Of a stretch of DNA of 64,000 bases, positions 43,427 to 51,894 are shown one piece after another (the stretch's first letter is position 1; each line of letters opens with the position of its first letter). Position numbers and translations under genes: made by a program. The stretch is from Pseudomonas eutrophicaquae (GTDB lineage: Bacteria; Pseudomonadota; Gammaproteobacteria; Pseudomonadales; Pseudomonadaceae): the NCBI RefSeq assembly GCF_023544715.1, contig NZ_JAMJEZ010000010.1:41337-105336 (forward strand). Direction: 5' to 3'. The notes beneath the pieces were generated by a model. That model saw nothing but the letters and a program-made list of their open reading frames with translations. It made no database searches and was not told the DNA's origin.

Positions 43427-45357
43427 AGTTGATACCGCACGCTCAGGATCGATTGCAGACGCTGGGCCTGACGGAAGGATTCGCGCAGGATGCGCCGGTC
43501 CAGTTCATTGAGGGTGTCGGGGTCGAGGCGGTTGCTCAGGGGCTGCCCGTCCCGCTGCTGGCGCTGATGCAGCTGCATGCGCATCAGCTGAATGAAGTGA
43601 TAAGCCTCTTCATATGAGCCGACATCCTTGGCCTTGAGCACATCGCGCTCACCCAGCAGCTTGAGCCGCTCCAGGGTGTTGCTTTCCTGGATGCCGTTGG
43701 CCAGCGCCAGGATGCGCAGTCCCTCGACAAAGGGCATCACACCTTCGACCTTGAGATCGAGGGTGTCCTTGTCGGCGCCGCGGCTGGCGACGATGAAGTC
43801 GCGCAGGCGACCGATGGGCGGCGGATGCCGCAGGGCATTGCTGGCCATCATGCGCTGGAACAGCGGGTTGTCGGCAATCATCTTCAGCAGCGCCTCGCTG
43901 AGCTGCTGATAGCCCTCGGTCGGCCCCCAGGCCGGGCGCAGGTCAAAGTAGATGGTCGAGTGCAGCAGGTTTTCCGCCGTCGGACTCTGGATGATGCCGC
44001 TGAAGCGGCGTAGCCATTCGCGGCGTGACAGGCACAGGTCCGGGTTGCTGGCCATGATGTTGCCCTTGCACAGCGAAAAACCGCAGCGATCCAGTGCCTC
44101 GTTGATCTTGCGCGCTAGTGGCAGCAGTCGCTGGCGGATCTTTTCCGCTTCCTCGACCGAGTCGGCTTCAAAGAGGATGCCGTTGTCCTGATCGGTGTAG
44201 AGGGTCTGCTCGCAGCGTCCCTCGCTGCCGAACACCAGCCAGGTGAACGGCACGCCGGGATCGCCGTGTTCGGCAATCATCAGCTCGATCACCCGGACCA
44301 CGGTCTGATCATTAAGCAGGGTGATGATGTTGGTCAGCTGCGCCGGGTTGGCGCCGTGGGCCAGCATGTTGTCGATCAGGTGGGCGATCTGTTCGCGCAG
44401 TCCGACCAGCACCTCGACCCGGCTGGCCGAGCTGATGGTGCGCGCCAGATGCACCAGATCGACCCGCTGCAGCGAGAACAGATCCCGCTCGGACAGCACG
44501 CCGACCAGACGGCCCATTTCCACCACGCAGATATGCGCGATCTGGCGCTGGGTCATGGTCAGCGCGGCATCGAACGCGGTGGCGGTGGGGGGCAGATGCA
44601 CCGGGTCGCGGGTCATCAGCTCATCGAGTGGCTGCTCTAGGTCGCCGCTTCCATCGGCAATCACCCGGCGCAGGTCGCGCAAGGTGAAGATGCCGATCGG
44701 ATACTGGCGCTCATCGACCATCACCAGGCTGCCGATGTGATGCTCGTGCATCAGCCTGACCGCCTCGCGCAGGCGGATGCCGCGCCGGCAGGTGATCGGG
44801 TTGGGCGCGGCGAGGATGTTCAGACGGGTTTCCAGCGAATACTGCGCGCCGAGTGTCTCGGCGGCCTGCAGCTGTACCTGTTGCTGCACCTGGCCCATCA
44901 GGCTGCTGACCCCGCGCAGGGCAAAGTCGCGAAACGCCTCGGACTGGCGGTAGGTGTGCGCAAAGGCGCTGCGGCTGAGCAGCAGGCAGAAGGTGTCCTC
45001 GGCTGCCATGTAGTGGGTACGGGTCGCCCGCTCGCTGACCATCGCCGCCACCGGGAAGCACTCGCCGGGGGCGATTTCCTGGGTGGTTTCCATGCCCTCG
45101 CCGGTCAGGCTGGGCCGCTGGCCGAGCACCAGCCCCTGCTTGACGATGTAGATGTATTCGATGCGCCCATCATCCGGGCCGATCACCGGATCGCCGGCGG
45201 CATAGAAGCGCAGCCGGCACTGTTCGACCATCTGCGCCAGATGGCTGAGCTCCATCTGGTTGAAGGGCGCGTAGCGCAGCAAAAACTGCATGGTGCCCTG
45301 AATGTTCTGCATCACGGCTGTCTTGCCGACTTCTGCAAAGCCGTCGTGTTTGCTCAT
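43423..45357 (-). CDS. cNMP-binding/CBS/DUF294 nucleotidyltransferase-like signalling protein (second copy)
   Basis: 644 residues with the same layout as the gene at 40845-42665: cyclic-nucleotide-binding-like domain about 25-150, CBS pair about 180-300, nucleotidyltransferase with GSEGRCEQ...TDQDN around residues 360-385, and the DUF294 C-terminal domain. The catalytic pattern is intact here too. The proteins are clearly divergent paralogs, not a recent duplication. The gene is coupled to the exonuclease. ATG 45357 chosen (MSKHDGF); the frame is open to 45438. Confidence 0.85.
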   Translation of the reverse strand: MSKHDGFAEVGKTAVMQNIQGTMQFLLRYAPFNQMELSHLAQMVEQCRLRFYAAGDPVIGPDDGRIEYIYIVKQGLVLGQRPSLTGEGMETTQEIAPGECFPVAAMVSERATRTHYMAAEDTFCLLLSRSAFAHTYRQSEAFRDFALRGVSSLMGQVQQQVQLQAAETLGAQYSLETRLNILAAPNPITCRRGIRLREAVRLMHEHHIGSLVMVDERQYPIGIFTLRDLRRVIADGSGDLEQPLDELMTRDPVHLPPTATAFDAALTMTQRQIAHICVVEMGRLVGVLSERDLFSLQRVDLVHLARTISSASRVEVLVGLREQIAHLIDNMLAHGANPAQLTNIITLLNDQTVVRVIELMIAEHGDPGVPFTWLVFGSEGRCEQTLYTDQDNGILFEADSVEEAEKIRQRLLPLARKINEALDRCGFSLCKGNIMASNPDLCLSRREWLRRFSGIIQSPTAENLLHSTIYFDLRPAWGPTEGYQQLSEALLKMIADNPLFQRMMASNALRHPPPIGRLRDFIVASRGADKDTLDLKVEGVMPFVEGLRILALANGIQESNTLERLKLLGERDVLKAKDVGSYEEAYHFIQLMRMQLHQRQQRDGQPLSNRLDPDTLNELDRRILRESFRQAQRLQSILSVRYQL

Positions 45358-45447
45358 GCTTTTATTCTCTGCAAATGCCTTGTGAGCAGTGTAGCGGCAA
45401 GACCTGCCGCAGGCGCGGATCTGCGACAGGTCGGCCATGCGTCAGGG

Positions 45448-45996
45448 TCAGGGCTTTGAGGCGATGGCCTGCTCCACGGCGGCAATCAGCTTGGCGTCGT
45501 CCGGGCGGGTCAGGCTGGAGAAGCTGCCGATCACCTTGCCATTGCGGTCGATCACGTACTTGTAGAAGTTCCAGCGCGGCGGGCCGCTCTGGGCCGCCAG
45601 CTCGCGAAACAGCGGAATGGCCGTCATGCCGGTTACCGGCTGGGCGGCGGCCATAGTGAAGGTGACGCCGTAATTGACGAAGCAGACGGTGGCCGTCTCC
45701 TCGGCGCTGTCCGCTTCCTGGCGGAAGTCGTCGGAGGGGACGCCGAGGATCTCGAGTCCCTGGCCCTTGTAGCGCTGATAGAGCGCTTCCAGGCCCTCGA
45801 ACTGGCCGGTGAAGCCGCAGTGACTGGCGGTGTTGACCACCACCAGCGGCTTGCCGGCGAACTGTTGCAGATCGATTGGCTGCTTGCCGCGCAGCGGGGG
45901 CAGGCTGCCCTCAAGGCTCAGGGTGTCGGCGGCCTGCAGGGTGCCGATACCGGCGAACAGCAGGGGCAGGCCGAGAAGAAAACGTAAGCGACGCAT
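45448..45996 (-). CDS. Exported glutathione-peroxidase-family protein
   Basis: 182 residues. A signal peptide ([22 protein letters not shown]) precedes a thioredoxin-like fold with the peroxidatic cysteine Cys60 in [13 protein letters not shown], and [19 protein letters not shown] where most family members have FPCNQF. The resolving-type residues of that second motif are therefore altered, while Trp in [10 protein letters not shown] is kept. It is a Cys, not selenocysteine, enzyme. It likely reduces peroxides in the periplasm, with an unknown electron donor. Confidence 0.85.
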   Translation of the reverse strand: MRRLRFLLGLPLLFAGIGTLQAADTLSLEGSLPPLRGKQPIDLQQFAGKPLVVVNTASHCGFTGQFEGLEALYQRYKGQGLEILGVPSDDFRQEADSAEETATVCFVNYGVTFTMAAAQPVTGMTAIPLFRELAAQSGPPRWNFYKYVIDRNGKVIGSFSSLTRPDDAKLIAAVEQAIASKP

Positions 45997-46109
45997 GGCG
46001 GTCTCCGCAAGGATGGGGCTGTCAGGTACCCATCCCGCCACGCTAACCCTCTGTGGCGAGGCTGGCAATCGGCGATTGGGCAAGTCCGGCATGGGCTGGC
46101 GCATAACGG

Positions 46110-46170
46110 ACAACGCGCTGCCTCCCGGGGGAGAGCAGCGCGTTGTGGGGTGGGAGCGCAGGGCGCTCCC
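46110..46170 (-). terminator. Two adjacent hairpins downstream of glcB
   Basis: ACAACGCGCTGC (46110-46121) pairs with GCAGCGCGTTGT (46135-46146), enclosing a second small C/G-rich stem, and GGGAGCGC (46152-46159) pairs with GCGCTCCC (46163-46170). They lie between the glcB stop (46192) and the glutathione peroxidase gene and probably end the glcB transcript; there is no T tail. Confidence 0.55.
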
Positions 46171-46191
46171 GGATCAGCAGAGCCGATCGTC

Positions 46192-48369
46192 TTACTGGGC
46201 GTTGCGCGCCTTGAATTCGCGGCGACGGCGGTGCAGCACCGGCTCGGTGTAGCCATTGGGCTGCTTGGTGCCTTCAAGGCACAGCTCCAGCGCCGCCTGG
46301 AAGGCGATGTTGTCGTCGAAGTTCGGCGCCATCGGCTTGTACAGCGGGTCATTGGCGTTCTGACGATCCACCACCAGGGCCATGCGCTTGAAGGTCTCGA
46401 CGACCTGCTCGGCGCTGCACACGCCGTGGCGCAGCCAGTTGGCGATGTGCTGGCTGGAGATGCGCAGGGTGGCGCGGTCTTCCATCAGGCCGATGTCGTT
46501 GATGTCCGGCACCTTGGAGCAGCCGACGCCCTGGTCGATCCAGCGCACCACGTAGCCGAGGATGCCCTGGGCGTTGTTGTCCAGCTCGTTCTGGATCTCG
46601 GTGGCCGACCAGTCGGTGCTCGGCGCCAGCGGGATGGTCAGAATGTCGTCCAGCGAGGCGCGCTCGCGCTTGGCCAGCTCCTGCTGGCGGGCGAACACGT
46701 CGACCTTGTGGTAGTGCAGGGCGTGCAGGGCAGCAGCGGTCGGCGACGGTACCCAGGCGGTGTTGGCGCCGGCCATCGGGTGGACGATCTTCTGCTCGAG
46801 CATGCCGGCCATCAGGTCGGGCATGGCCCACATGCCCTTGCCGATCTGCGCGCGACCGGACAGGCCGGTGGAGAGGCCATTGTCGACGTTCCAGTTCTCG
46901 TAGGCCTTGATCCAGGCGGCGTTCTTGATGTCGCCCTTGCGAATGAACGCGCCGGCTTCCATCGAGGTGTGCAGCTCGTCACCGGTACGGTCGAGGAAGC
47001 CGGTGTTGATGAACACCACGCGCTCGCGGGCGGCCTTGATGCACGCCTTGAGGTTGACGGTGGTGCGGCGCTCCTCGTCCATGATGCCGACCTTGAGGGT
47101 GTTGCGGGCCAGGCCCAGCACGTCCTCGACGCGGTCGAACAGCTCGTTGGCGAAGGCGACTTCTTCCGGGCCGTGCATCTTCGGCTTGACGATGTAGACG
47201 CTGCCGGTGCGGCTGTTCTTGCGGCTGGTGTTGCCGCTCAGGTTATGGATGGCGATCAGGCTGGTGACCAGGCCGTCCATGATGCCTTCCGGCACCTCGT
47301 TGCCGTCCTTGTCGAGGATGGCGTCGTTGGTCATCAGGTGACCGACGTTACGCACGAACAGCAGGGAACGACCGTGCAGGGTCAGCTCGCCGCCATTGGC
47401 CGCAGTGTAGACACGGTCCGGGTTCATGGTGCGGGTGAAGGTGGTGCCGCCCTTGGCCACTTCCTCGGCCAGGTCGCCCTTCATCAGGCCCAGCCAGTTC
47501 TTGTAGGCGATGACCTTGTCTTCGGCATCGACCGCGGCGACCGAGTCCTCGCAGTCCATGATGGTGGTCAGCGCGGCTTCCATCAGCACGTCCTTCACAC
47601 CGGCCTTGTCGGTCTTGCCGATCATGCTGCTCGGGTCGATCTGGATCTCGAAGTGGATGCCGTGGTTCTTCAGCAGCACGGCCTTCGGCGCGGCGGCGTC
47701 ACCCTGGAAGCCGATCAGCTGGGCCGGATTCTTCAGGCCGGTGCTGCTGCCGTTTGCCAGGCTGACGACCAGCTTGCCGCCGTCGATGGCGTAGCCGGTG
47801 GCGTCAGTATGGGAAGCGCCGGCCAGCGGCGCTGCTTCGTCGAGGAAGGCGCGGGCGAAGGTGATGACCTTGGCGCCGCGGACCGGGTTGTAGCCGGCGC
47901 CTTTCTCGGCGCCGTCGGTTTCCGGGATGGCGTCGGTGCCATACAGGGCGTCGTATAGCGAGCCCCAGCGGGCGTTAGCGGCGTTGAGGGCGAAGCGCGC
48001 GTTCATCACCGGCACCACCAACTGCGGGCCGGCCATGCGGGCGATCTCGTCGTCGACGTTCTCGGTAGTGGCCTGGAAGTCTTCCGGCTCCGGCAGCAGG
48101 TAGCCGATTTCCTGCAGGAAGGCTTTATAGCTCACGGCATCGTGAGCCTGACCGGCGCGGGCCTGGTGCCAGGCGTCGATCTTGGCTTGCAGGTCGTCGC
48201 GCTTGGCCAGCAGGGCACGGTTCTTCGGCGCCAGATCGTGGATCACGGCATCAGCGCCGCTCCAGAATGCCTCGGCACTGACACCGGTGCCGGGAATGGC
48301 TTCGTTGCTGACGAAGTCATAGAGGGCTTTGGCGACCTGCAGGCCACCGACTTGTACGCGTTCGGTCAT
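46192..48369 (-). CDS. glcB: Malate synthase G
   Basis: 725 residues, the usual length for the G isoform. Condenses glyoxylate with acetyl-CoA to malate. Characteristic parts: [18 protein letters not shown] near the N-terminus, [17 protein letters not shown], the active-site region around [13 protein letters not shown] and the long C-terminal TIM-barrel cap. ATG at 48369 agrees with the family start. A palindrome TGTAGT-N14-ACTACA lies 52 bases upstream of the start codon. Confidence 0.97.
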   Translation of the reverse strand: MTERVQVGGLQVAKALYDFVSNEAIPGTGVSAEAFWSGADAVIHDLAPKNRALLAKRDDLQAKIDAWHQARAGQAHDAVSYKAFLQEIGYLLPEPEDFQATTENVDDEIARMAGPQLVVPVMNARFALNAANARWGSLYDALYGTDAIPETDGAEKGAGYNPVRGAKVITFARAFLDEAAPLAGASHTDATGYAIDGGKLVVSLANGSSTGLKNPAQLIGFQGDAAAPKAVLLKNHGIHFEIQIDPSSMIGKTDKAGVKDVLMEAALTTIMDCEDSVAAVDAEDKVIAYKNWLGLMKGDLAEEVAKGGTTFTRTMNPDRVYTAANGGELTLHGRSLLFVRNVGHLMTNDAILDKDGNEVPEGIMDGLVTSLIAIHNLSGNTSRKNSRTGSVYIVKPKMHGPEEVAFANELFDRVEDVLGLARNTLKVGIMDEERRTTVNLKACIKAARERVVFINTGFLDRTGDELHTSMEAGAFIRKGDIKNAAWIKAYENWNVDNGLSTGLSGRAQIGKGMWAMPDLMAGMLEQKIVHPMAGANTAWVPSPTAAALHALHYHKVDVFARQQELAKRERASLDDILTIPLAPSTDWSATEIQNELDNNAQGILGYVVRWIDQGVGCSKVPDINDIGLMEDRATLRISSQHIANWLRHGVCSAEQVVETFKRMALVVDRQNANDPLYKPMAPNFDDNIAFQAALELCLEGTKQPNGYTEPVLHRRRREFKARNAQ

Positions 48370-48420
48370 TGCTTGCCTCACTCTGCTTGGGCGGCGCGCC
48401 TGCGCGCGATTACCCTTTTA

Positions 48421-48446
48421 TGTAGTCTGGACTTTTGCATACTACA
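48421..48446. promoter_or_regulatory. Palindromic operator candidate upstream of glcB (RccR-like)
   Basis: TGTAGT (48421-48426) and ACTACA (48441-48446) are exact inverted half-sites 14 bases apart; including flanks the arms are ATGTAGT and ACTACAT. The pckA leader carries the same arrangement. RccR control of glcB is established in Pseudomonas as I recall; the assignment of this sequence to RccR is inference. Confidence 0.6.
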
Positions 48447-48579
48447 TGATGCTCCATGACAAAGGTACGCGGTGGCCGGCGGCCTTCGACAAAAGTCGTG
48501 GACTGTCGGCGAGGTTGATGGGTTATGCACAGCCGGCAGAATCGCGCCCGATTTTGTCCCCGTTTGGCGTGGAGCGGGC

Positions 48580-49043
48580 TGTGGACAAGCCTTGGGCAGT
48601 TGGCTGCAGCCTTAGTGCCGCGTGGTCTGCAGGCTTTTGTGCGAAAAATGAACAGCCTTGCCCGGGTTATGCACGCAGGCACTGCATGGGGTTGTGGATA
48701 AGCTCTGGAGCCTTGGCTGCAGCTCAGGCGGGGCGCGGCTTGCCGATGATTGATCATTTATTGCGCAGTTTGCCGGTCATCTGCTGTGGGTAAGTGCGCG
48801 GTGGCGAGATGCAGTTGTCCACTGCCCGGATGGATGAGGGTGTGGACAAACTGCGCGTAGCTGGCTGCAGGCCACGGACTGTCTGGTCTGCAGACGATTG
48901 TGCAAAATATGATCAGTTAGGCGGCGGGCGAAAAACACGCGCTTTTCCACCGCCCTGGGGGATCAGCCTGTGGACAAGCTCGGGGCAGAGCGCTGCAGGC
49001 CGCGTCCTGCATGGTCTGCAGCGCTCTGCTCAATAAATGATCA
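48580..49043. repeat. Four-copy degenerate 77-bp repeat with DnaA-box-like sequences
   Basis: The units start at 48580, 48693, 48841 and 48969. Each begins with TGTGGAYAA (the second, 48693-48701, is the perfect reverse DnaA box TGTGGATAA; the others are TGTGGACAA). In every unit GCTGCAG starts at offset 23, TGGTCTGCAG at offset 43 (degenerate in unit 2), and an AT-richer block of the TTGTGCAAAATATGATCAG kind at offset 57. Other DnaA-box variants lie between units: TTATGCACA 48523-48531, TTATGCACG 48667-48675, TGTGGGTAA 48785-48793, TTGTCCACT 48815-48823. In the last unit 48985-48998 and 49016-49029 form a perfect 14-bp inverted repeat. No gene is supported in 48447-49040. Confidence 0.8.
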
Positions 49044-49925
49044 AGTGCGGCGCAGCAGGCGCAGGCTGTCGAGGCTGAACACCAGCAGACCCAGCCAGAT
49101 GCAGGCAAACGCCAGCAATTGCGGCCCCTGCAGCGCTTCACCGAACAGCAGCACCGCCTGCAGCAGCACCAGGGTCGGCGTCAGGTACTGCAAAAAGCCC
49201 AGCGTGGCATACGGCAGGTGGCGGGCGGCGGCGTTGAAGCAGATCAGCGGAATCAGTGTTACCGGGCCTGCGGCGATCAGCCAGAGCGCCTCTTGGCTGT
49301 CCCAGAAACCCGCCACGTTGCCTGGGGATGAGGGCTGTAGCGCGAGCCAGGCCAGTGCCGCTGGCAACATCAGCCAGGTCTCCACCGCCAGCCCCGGCAG
49401 GGCCGCCACCGGTGCCTGTTTGCGGATCAGGCCATAACAGCTGAAGCTCAGCGCCAGCAGCAGCGAGACCCACGGCAGGCTGCCCAGCTGCCAGACCTGC
49501 TGAGCCACCCCGGCCCCCGCCAGCAACACGGCGACCCACTGCAGCGGGCGCAGCCGCTCACCGAGCAGCAGCATGGCCAGCAGCACATTGAGCAGCGGGT
49601 TGATGTAGTAGCCGAGGCTGGTCTCCAGCATCCGGCCGTTGTTCACCGCCCAGACATAGATCAGCCAGTTCAGCGCGATCAGCGCCCCGCTGGCGGCGAG
49701 AATGGCCAGCCGGCGCGGATGGGCGCGCAGCGCCTGCCACCAGCCCGGATGCTTCCAGACCAGCAGCAACAGGCTGGCAAACAGCGCCGACCAGATGACC
49801 CGGTGGACAATGATTTCCAGCGCCGGGATCGCCGCAAGCGCCTTGAAATACAACGGAAACAGACCCCAGATGACGTAGGCCATCAAGCCGAGGACCAGGC
49901 CCCGGTGGGTATTGGTGCTGCTCAT
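49041..49925 (-). CDS. rarD: RarD-type DMT-superfamily transporter
   Basis: 294 residues with about ten membrane helices of the EamA/DMT fold; the opening RGLVLGLMAYVIWGLFPLYFKAL and the NWLIYVWAVNNGRMLETSLGYYINPL segment are typical of RarD. RarD homologs are exporters whose substrate is not firmly known (the name comes from chloramphenicol sensitivity in P. aeruginosa). It lies 52 bases downstream of srkA on the same strand, and its stop abuts the last DnaA-box repeat unit. Confidence 0.9.
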   Translation of the reverse strand: MSSTNTHRGLVLGLMAYVIWGLFPLYFKALAAIPALEIIVHRVIWSALFASLLLLVWKHPGWWQALRAHPRRLAILAASGALIALNWLIYVWAVNNGRMLETSLGYYINPLLNVLLAMLLLGERLRPLQWVAVLLAGAGVAQQVWQLGSLPWVSLLLALSFSCYGLIRKQAPVAALPGLAVETWLMLPAALAWLALQPSSPGNVAGFWDSQEALWLIAAGPVTLIPLICFNAAARHLPYATLGFLQYLTPTLVLLQAVLLFGEALQGPQLLAFACIWLGLLVFSLDSLRLLRRT

Positions 49926-49977
49926 GCGGACTCCAGATACAGGATGCGCAACGCATCGATGCAGCATTCTAGAGCCT

Positions 49978-50958
49978 TCACCACGGCTGTAGCTGCAGCG
50001 GCGGCTGCTCGAGGGCGGCGAGCTGTTCATCGAGCAGATTGATCTGCTCGTCCCAGTAGCCTGCAGCGGTGAACCAGGGGAAGCTGGCCGGGAAGGCCGG
50101 ATCATCCCAGCGCTGCGCGAGCCACGCGCTGTAGTGGAGCAGGCGCAGGCTGCGCAACCCTTCGATCAGCGCCAGCTCGCGGGGCGCAAAATCGTTGAAC
50201 TCCTGATAGCCCTCGAGCAGTTCGCCGAGCTGGCGGGTGCGCTCCTCGCGGTTGCCGCTCAGCAGCATCCACAGATCCTGCACCGCCGGCCCCATCCGGC
50301 AGTCGTCCAGATCGACAATATGAAATTGCCCGTCGCGCAGCAGCAGGTTGCCGGGATGGCAGTCGCCATGCAGGCGGATCGGCGTGTAGTCAACGCGCGC
50401 AAACAGCGCATCCAGACGCGCCAGCAGCTCGCCCGCGCGCGCGCGGTAGGCTGCATGCAGGCGTTCGGGGAGAAAGCCGCTCGCCGCTACGGCGGCCAGC
50501 GCGGCATGGCCGAAACCGGCCACATTCAGTGTCTCGCGCTGCACAAACGGCCGGCGGCGCCCCACCGCATGCAGGCGGCCGAGCAGCTGGCCGAAGCGGT
50601 ACAGCTGCTCCAGATCACCCGGCTCCGGGGCGTGCCCGCCGCGGCGCGGGAACAGCGCGAAGTAGAAGCCCGCGTGCTCGAACAGGCTCTCGCCATCGCG
50701 CTGGATCGGCGCCACCACGGGGATTTCCTGCTCGGCCAGCTCGAAGGCGAAGGCGTGCTCCTCGCGGATCGCCGCCGCACTCCAGCGGCCTGGGCGGTAG
50801 AACTTGGCGATCAGCGGTGCCTGATCTTCGATGCCCACCTGATAGACCCGATTTTCAAAGCTGTTGAGCGCCATGATCCGTGCATCGGTGCACAATCCAA
50901 GGCGTTCTACCGCATCGAGGACACAGTCGGGGGTGAGCAGATCGAAGGGGTGGGACAT
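49978..50958 (-). CDS. srkA: Stress response kinase A (YihE/RdoA)
   Basis: 326 residues of the aminoglycoside-phosphotransferase-like kinase fold. The catalytic loop is RLHGDCHPGNLLL (HGD-x-x-x-x-N) and the metal-binding site follows in IVDLDDCRMGP. The N-terminal nucleotide-binding part is ENRVYQVGIEDQAPLIAKFYRP. In E. coli SrkA is a Ser/Thr kinase that counters MazEF-mediated death under stress. ATG 50958 (MSHPF) is chosen over an upstream open extension. Confidence 0.92.
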   Translation of the reverse strand: MSHPFDLLTPDCVLDAVERLGLCTDARIMALNSFENRVYQVGIEDQAPLIAKFYRPGRWSAAAIREEHAFAFELAEQEIPVVAPIQRDGESLFEHAGFYFALFPRRGGHAPEPGDLEQLYRFGQLLGRLHAVGRRRPFVQRETLNVAGFGHAALAAVAASGFLPERLHAAYRARAGELLARLDALFARVDYTPIRLHGDCHPGNLLLRDGQFHIVDLDDCRMGPAVQDLWMLLSGNREERTRQLGELLEGYQEFNDFAPRELALIEGLRSLRLLHYSAWLAQRWDDPAFPASFPWFTAAGYWDEQINLLDEQLAALEQPPLQLQPW

Positions 50959-51031
50959 GGCAAGGCTCCTCGGCACGGTGGGCGAGTCTGCCATGTTCCG
51001 TGCCCTGCGCGGAGGTTCTTGTGTGGCCGGC

Positions 51032-51793
51032 TCAGTCCGCGGTGCGGGCCGGGTTGGCGGGCGTGCGTGCCAGGCAGTAGACATCGACCCGCGCCGCGCC
51101 GGCCGCGCGCAGCAGACTTGCCAGCGTGTCGGCGGTGGCACCAGTGGTCAGTACGTCATCGACCAGCGCCAGATGAGCGCCGGCCACGGCCGCCGGGCGT
51201 TGCAGACGAAAGGCCTGGCGCAGGTTGAGCTGGCGCGCGGCGGCATCCAGTTGCTGCTGGGCGGTGGTGTCGCGGACCCGTTGCAGGTTGTCGGTGTCCA
51301 CCGGCAGCGCGCAAGCCGTGCCCAGCCACTGGGCAAGCAGTGCGGCCTGATTGAAGCCGCGCCGGCGCAGGCGGGCCTCGGCCAGCGGCACCGGCAGCAG
51401 GCACTCTGGGCGGGGCAGGCCGTTCTGCCAGGCATGTTGCAGGTGCTCAGCGAGCTGCATGGCCAGCAGGCGGCCCAGCGGCCAAGCCTGCTGATGCTTG
51501 AAGCGGATGATCAGGCTGTCGAGCGGAAAGGCATAGCGCCAGGGCGTTTCGACCCGGCTGAAGGCCGGGGTGCGCAGCTGGCAGCGGCCGCACAGGGTCG
51601 GCGTATCGGGGGTATCGGCCAGCGGTTCGGCGCAGATCGCACAGTGTCGACCGAGCCAGGGCAAATCATGCTGGCAGCCGGTGCACAGCGCGTGCGCGGT
51701 GTCGGCGGGCAGGGCGCAGAGCAGGCAGCGTGGTGGGCGAATCCAGCGTGGCCAGTGGCTTGATTGAATGCTTTTTAACCACCTGTTGACCAA
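51032..51793 (-). CDS. comF: ComF-family phosphoribosyltransferase-like protein
   Basis: About 253 residues from a proposed TTG start. Four CxxC-type cysteine pairs in the first 80 residues (CLLC, CTGC, CAIC, CGRC) form the zinc ribbon, followed by a PRTase domain ending in the PRPP loop ALVDDVLTTGATADTLA. ComF proteins are needed for natural transformation in competent bacteria; the biochemical role is unknown. The start is uncertain: the frame is open to an ATG at 51904 that overlaps bioB, but AGGGA precedes the TTG at the right distance. It is divergent from bioB. Confidence 0.8.
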   Translation of the reverse strand: MVNRWLKSIQSSHWPRWIRPPRCLLCALPADTAHALCTGCQHDLPWLGRHCAICAEPLADTPDTPTLCGRCQLRTPAFSRVETPWRYAFPLDSLIIRFKHQQAWPLGRLLAMQLAEHLQHAWQNGLPRPECLLPVPLAEARLRRRGFNQAALLAQWLGTACALPVDTDNLQRVRDTTAQQQLDAAARQLNLRQAFRLQRPAAVAGAHLALVDDVLTTGATADTLASLLRAAGAARVDVYCLARTPANPARTAD

Positions 51794-51815
51794 TGTGCTG
51801 TCCCTGCGTTGACAA
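51783..51815. promoter_or_regulatory. BirA-type operator candidate overlapping the bioB promoter
   Basis: CTGTTGACC (51783-51791) and CGTTGACAA (51807-51815) are separated by 15 bases and read as inverted half-sites resembling the BirA consensus TTGTAAACC-N14-16-GGTTTACAA. The second half-site contains TTGACA (51809-51814), a good -35 box for bioB, so biotin-dependent BirA binding would block the promoter. The match is imperfect (6 and 7 of 9 positions). Confidence 0.45.
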
Positions 51816-51894
51816 ATGAGCGGTCGTCTTTCAAAGATGCCGGCATTGCGGCTGCCGGCCACTCTAGCAGCCCGCCACTTCAGGAACCCGCCCG

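Noticed and set aside
48794-49036. Small open frames in the glcB-rarD region encoding similar peptides (VDKLRVAGCRPRTVWSADD and relatives)
   Set aside because: The peptide similarity follows from the underlying DNA repeat. The matching segments sit in overlapping frames without common starts, ribosome-binding sites or stops, so they are not called as genes.
51772-51815. TTTTTAACC (51772-51780) as the left half of the BirA operator
   Set aside because: It would leave a 26-base spacer, too long for BirA; the half-site at 51783-51791 gives the expected 15 bases.
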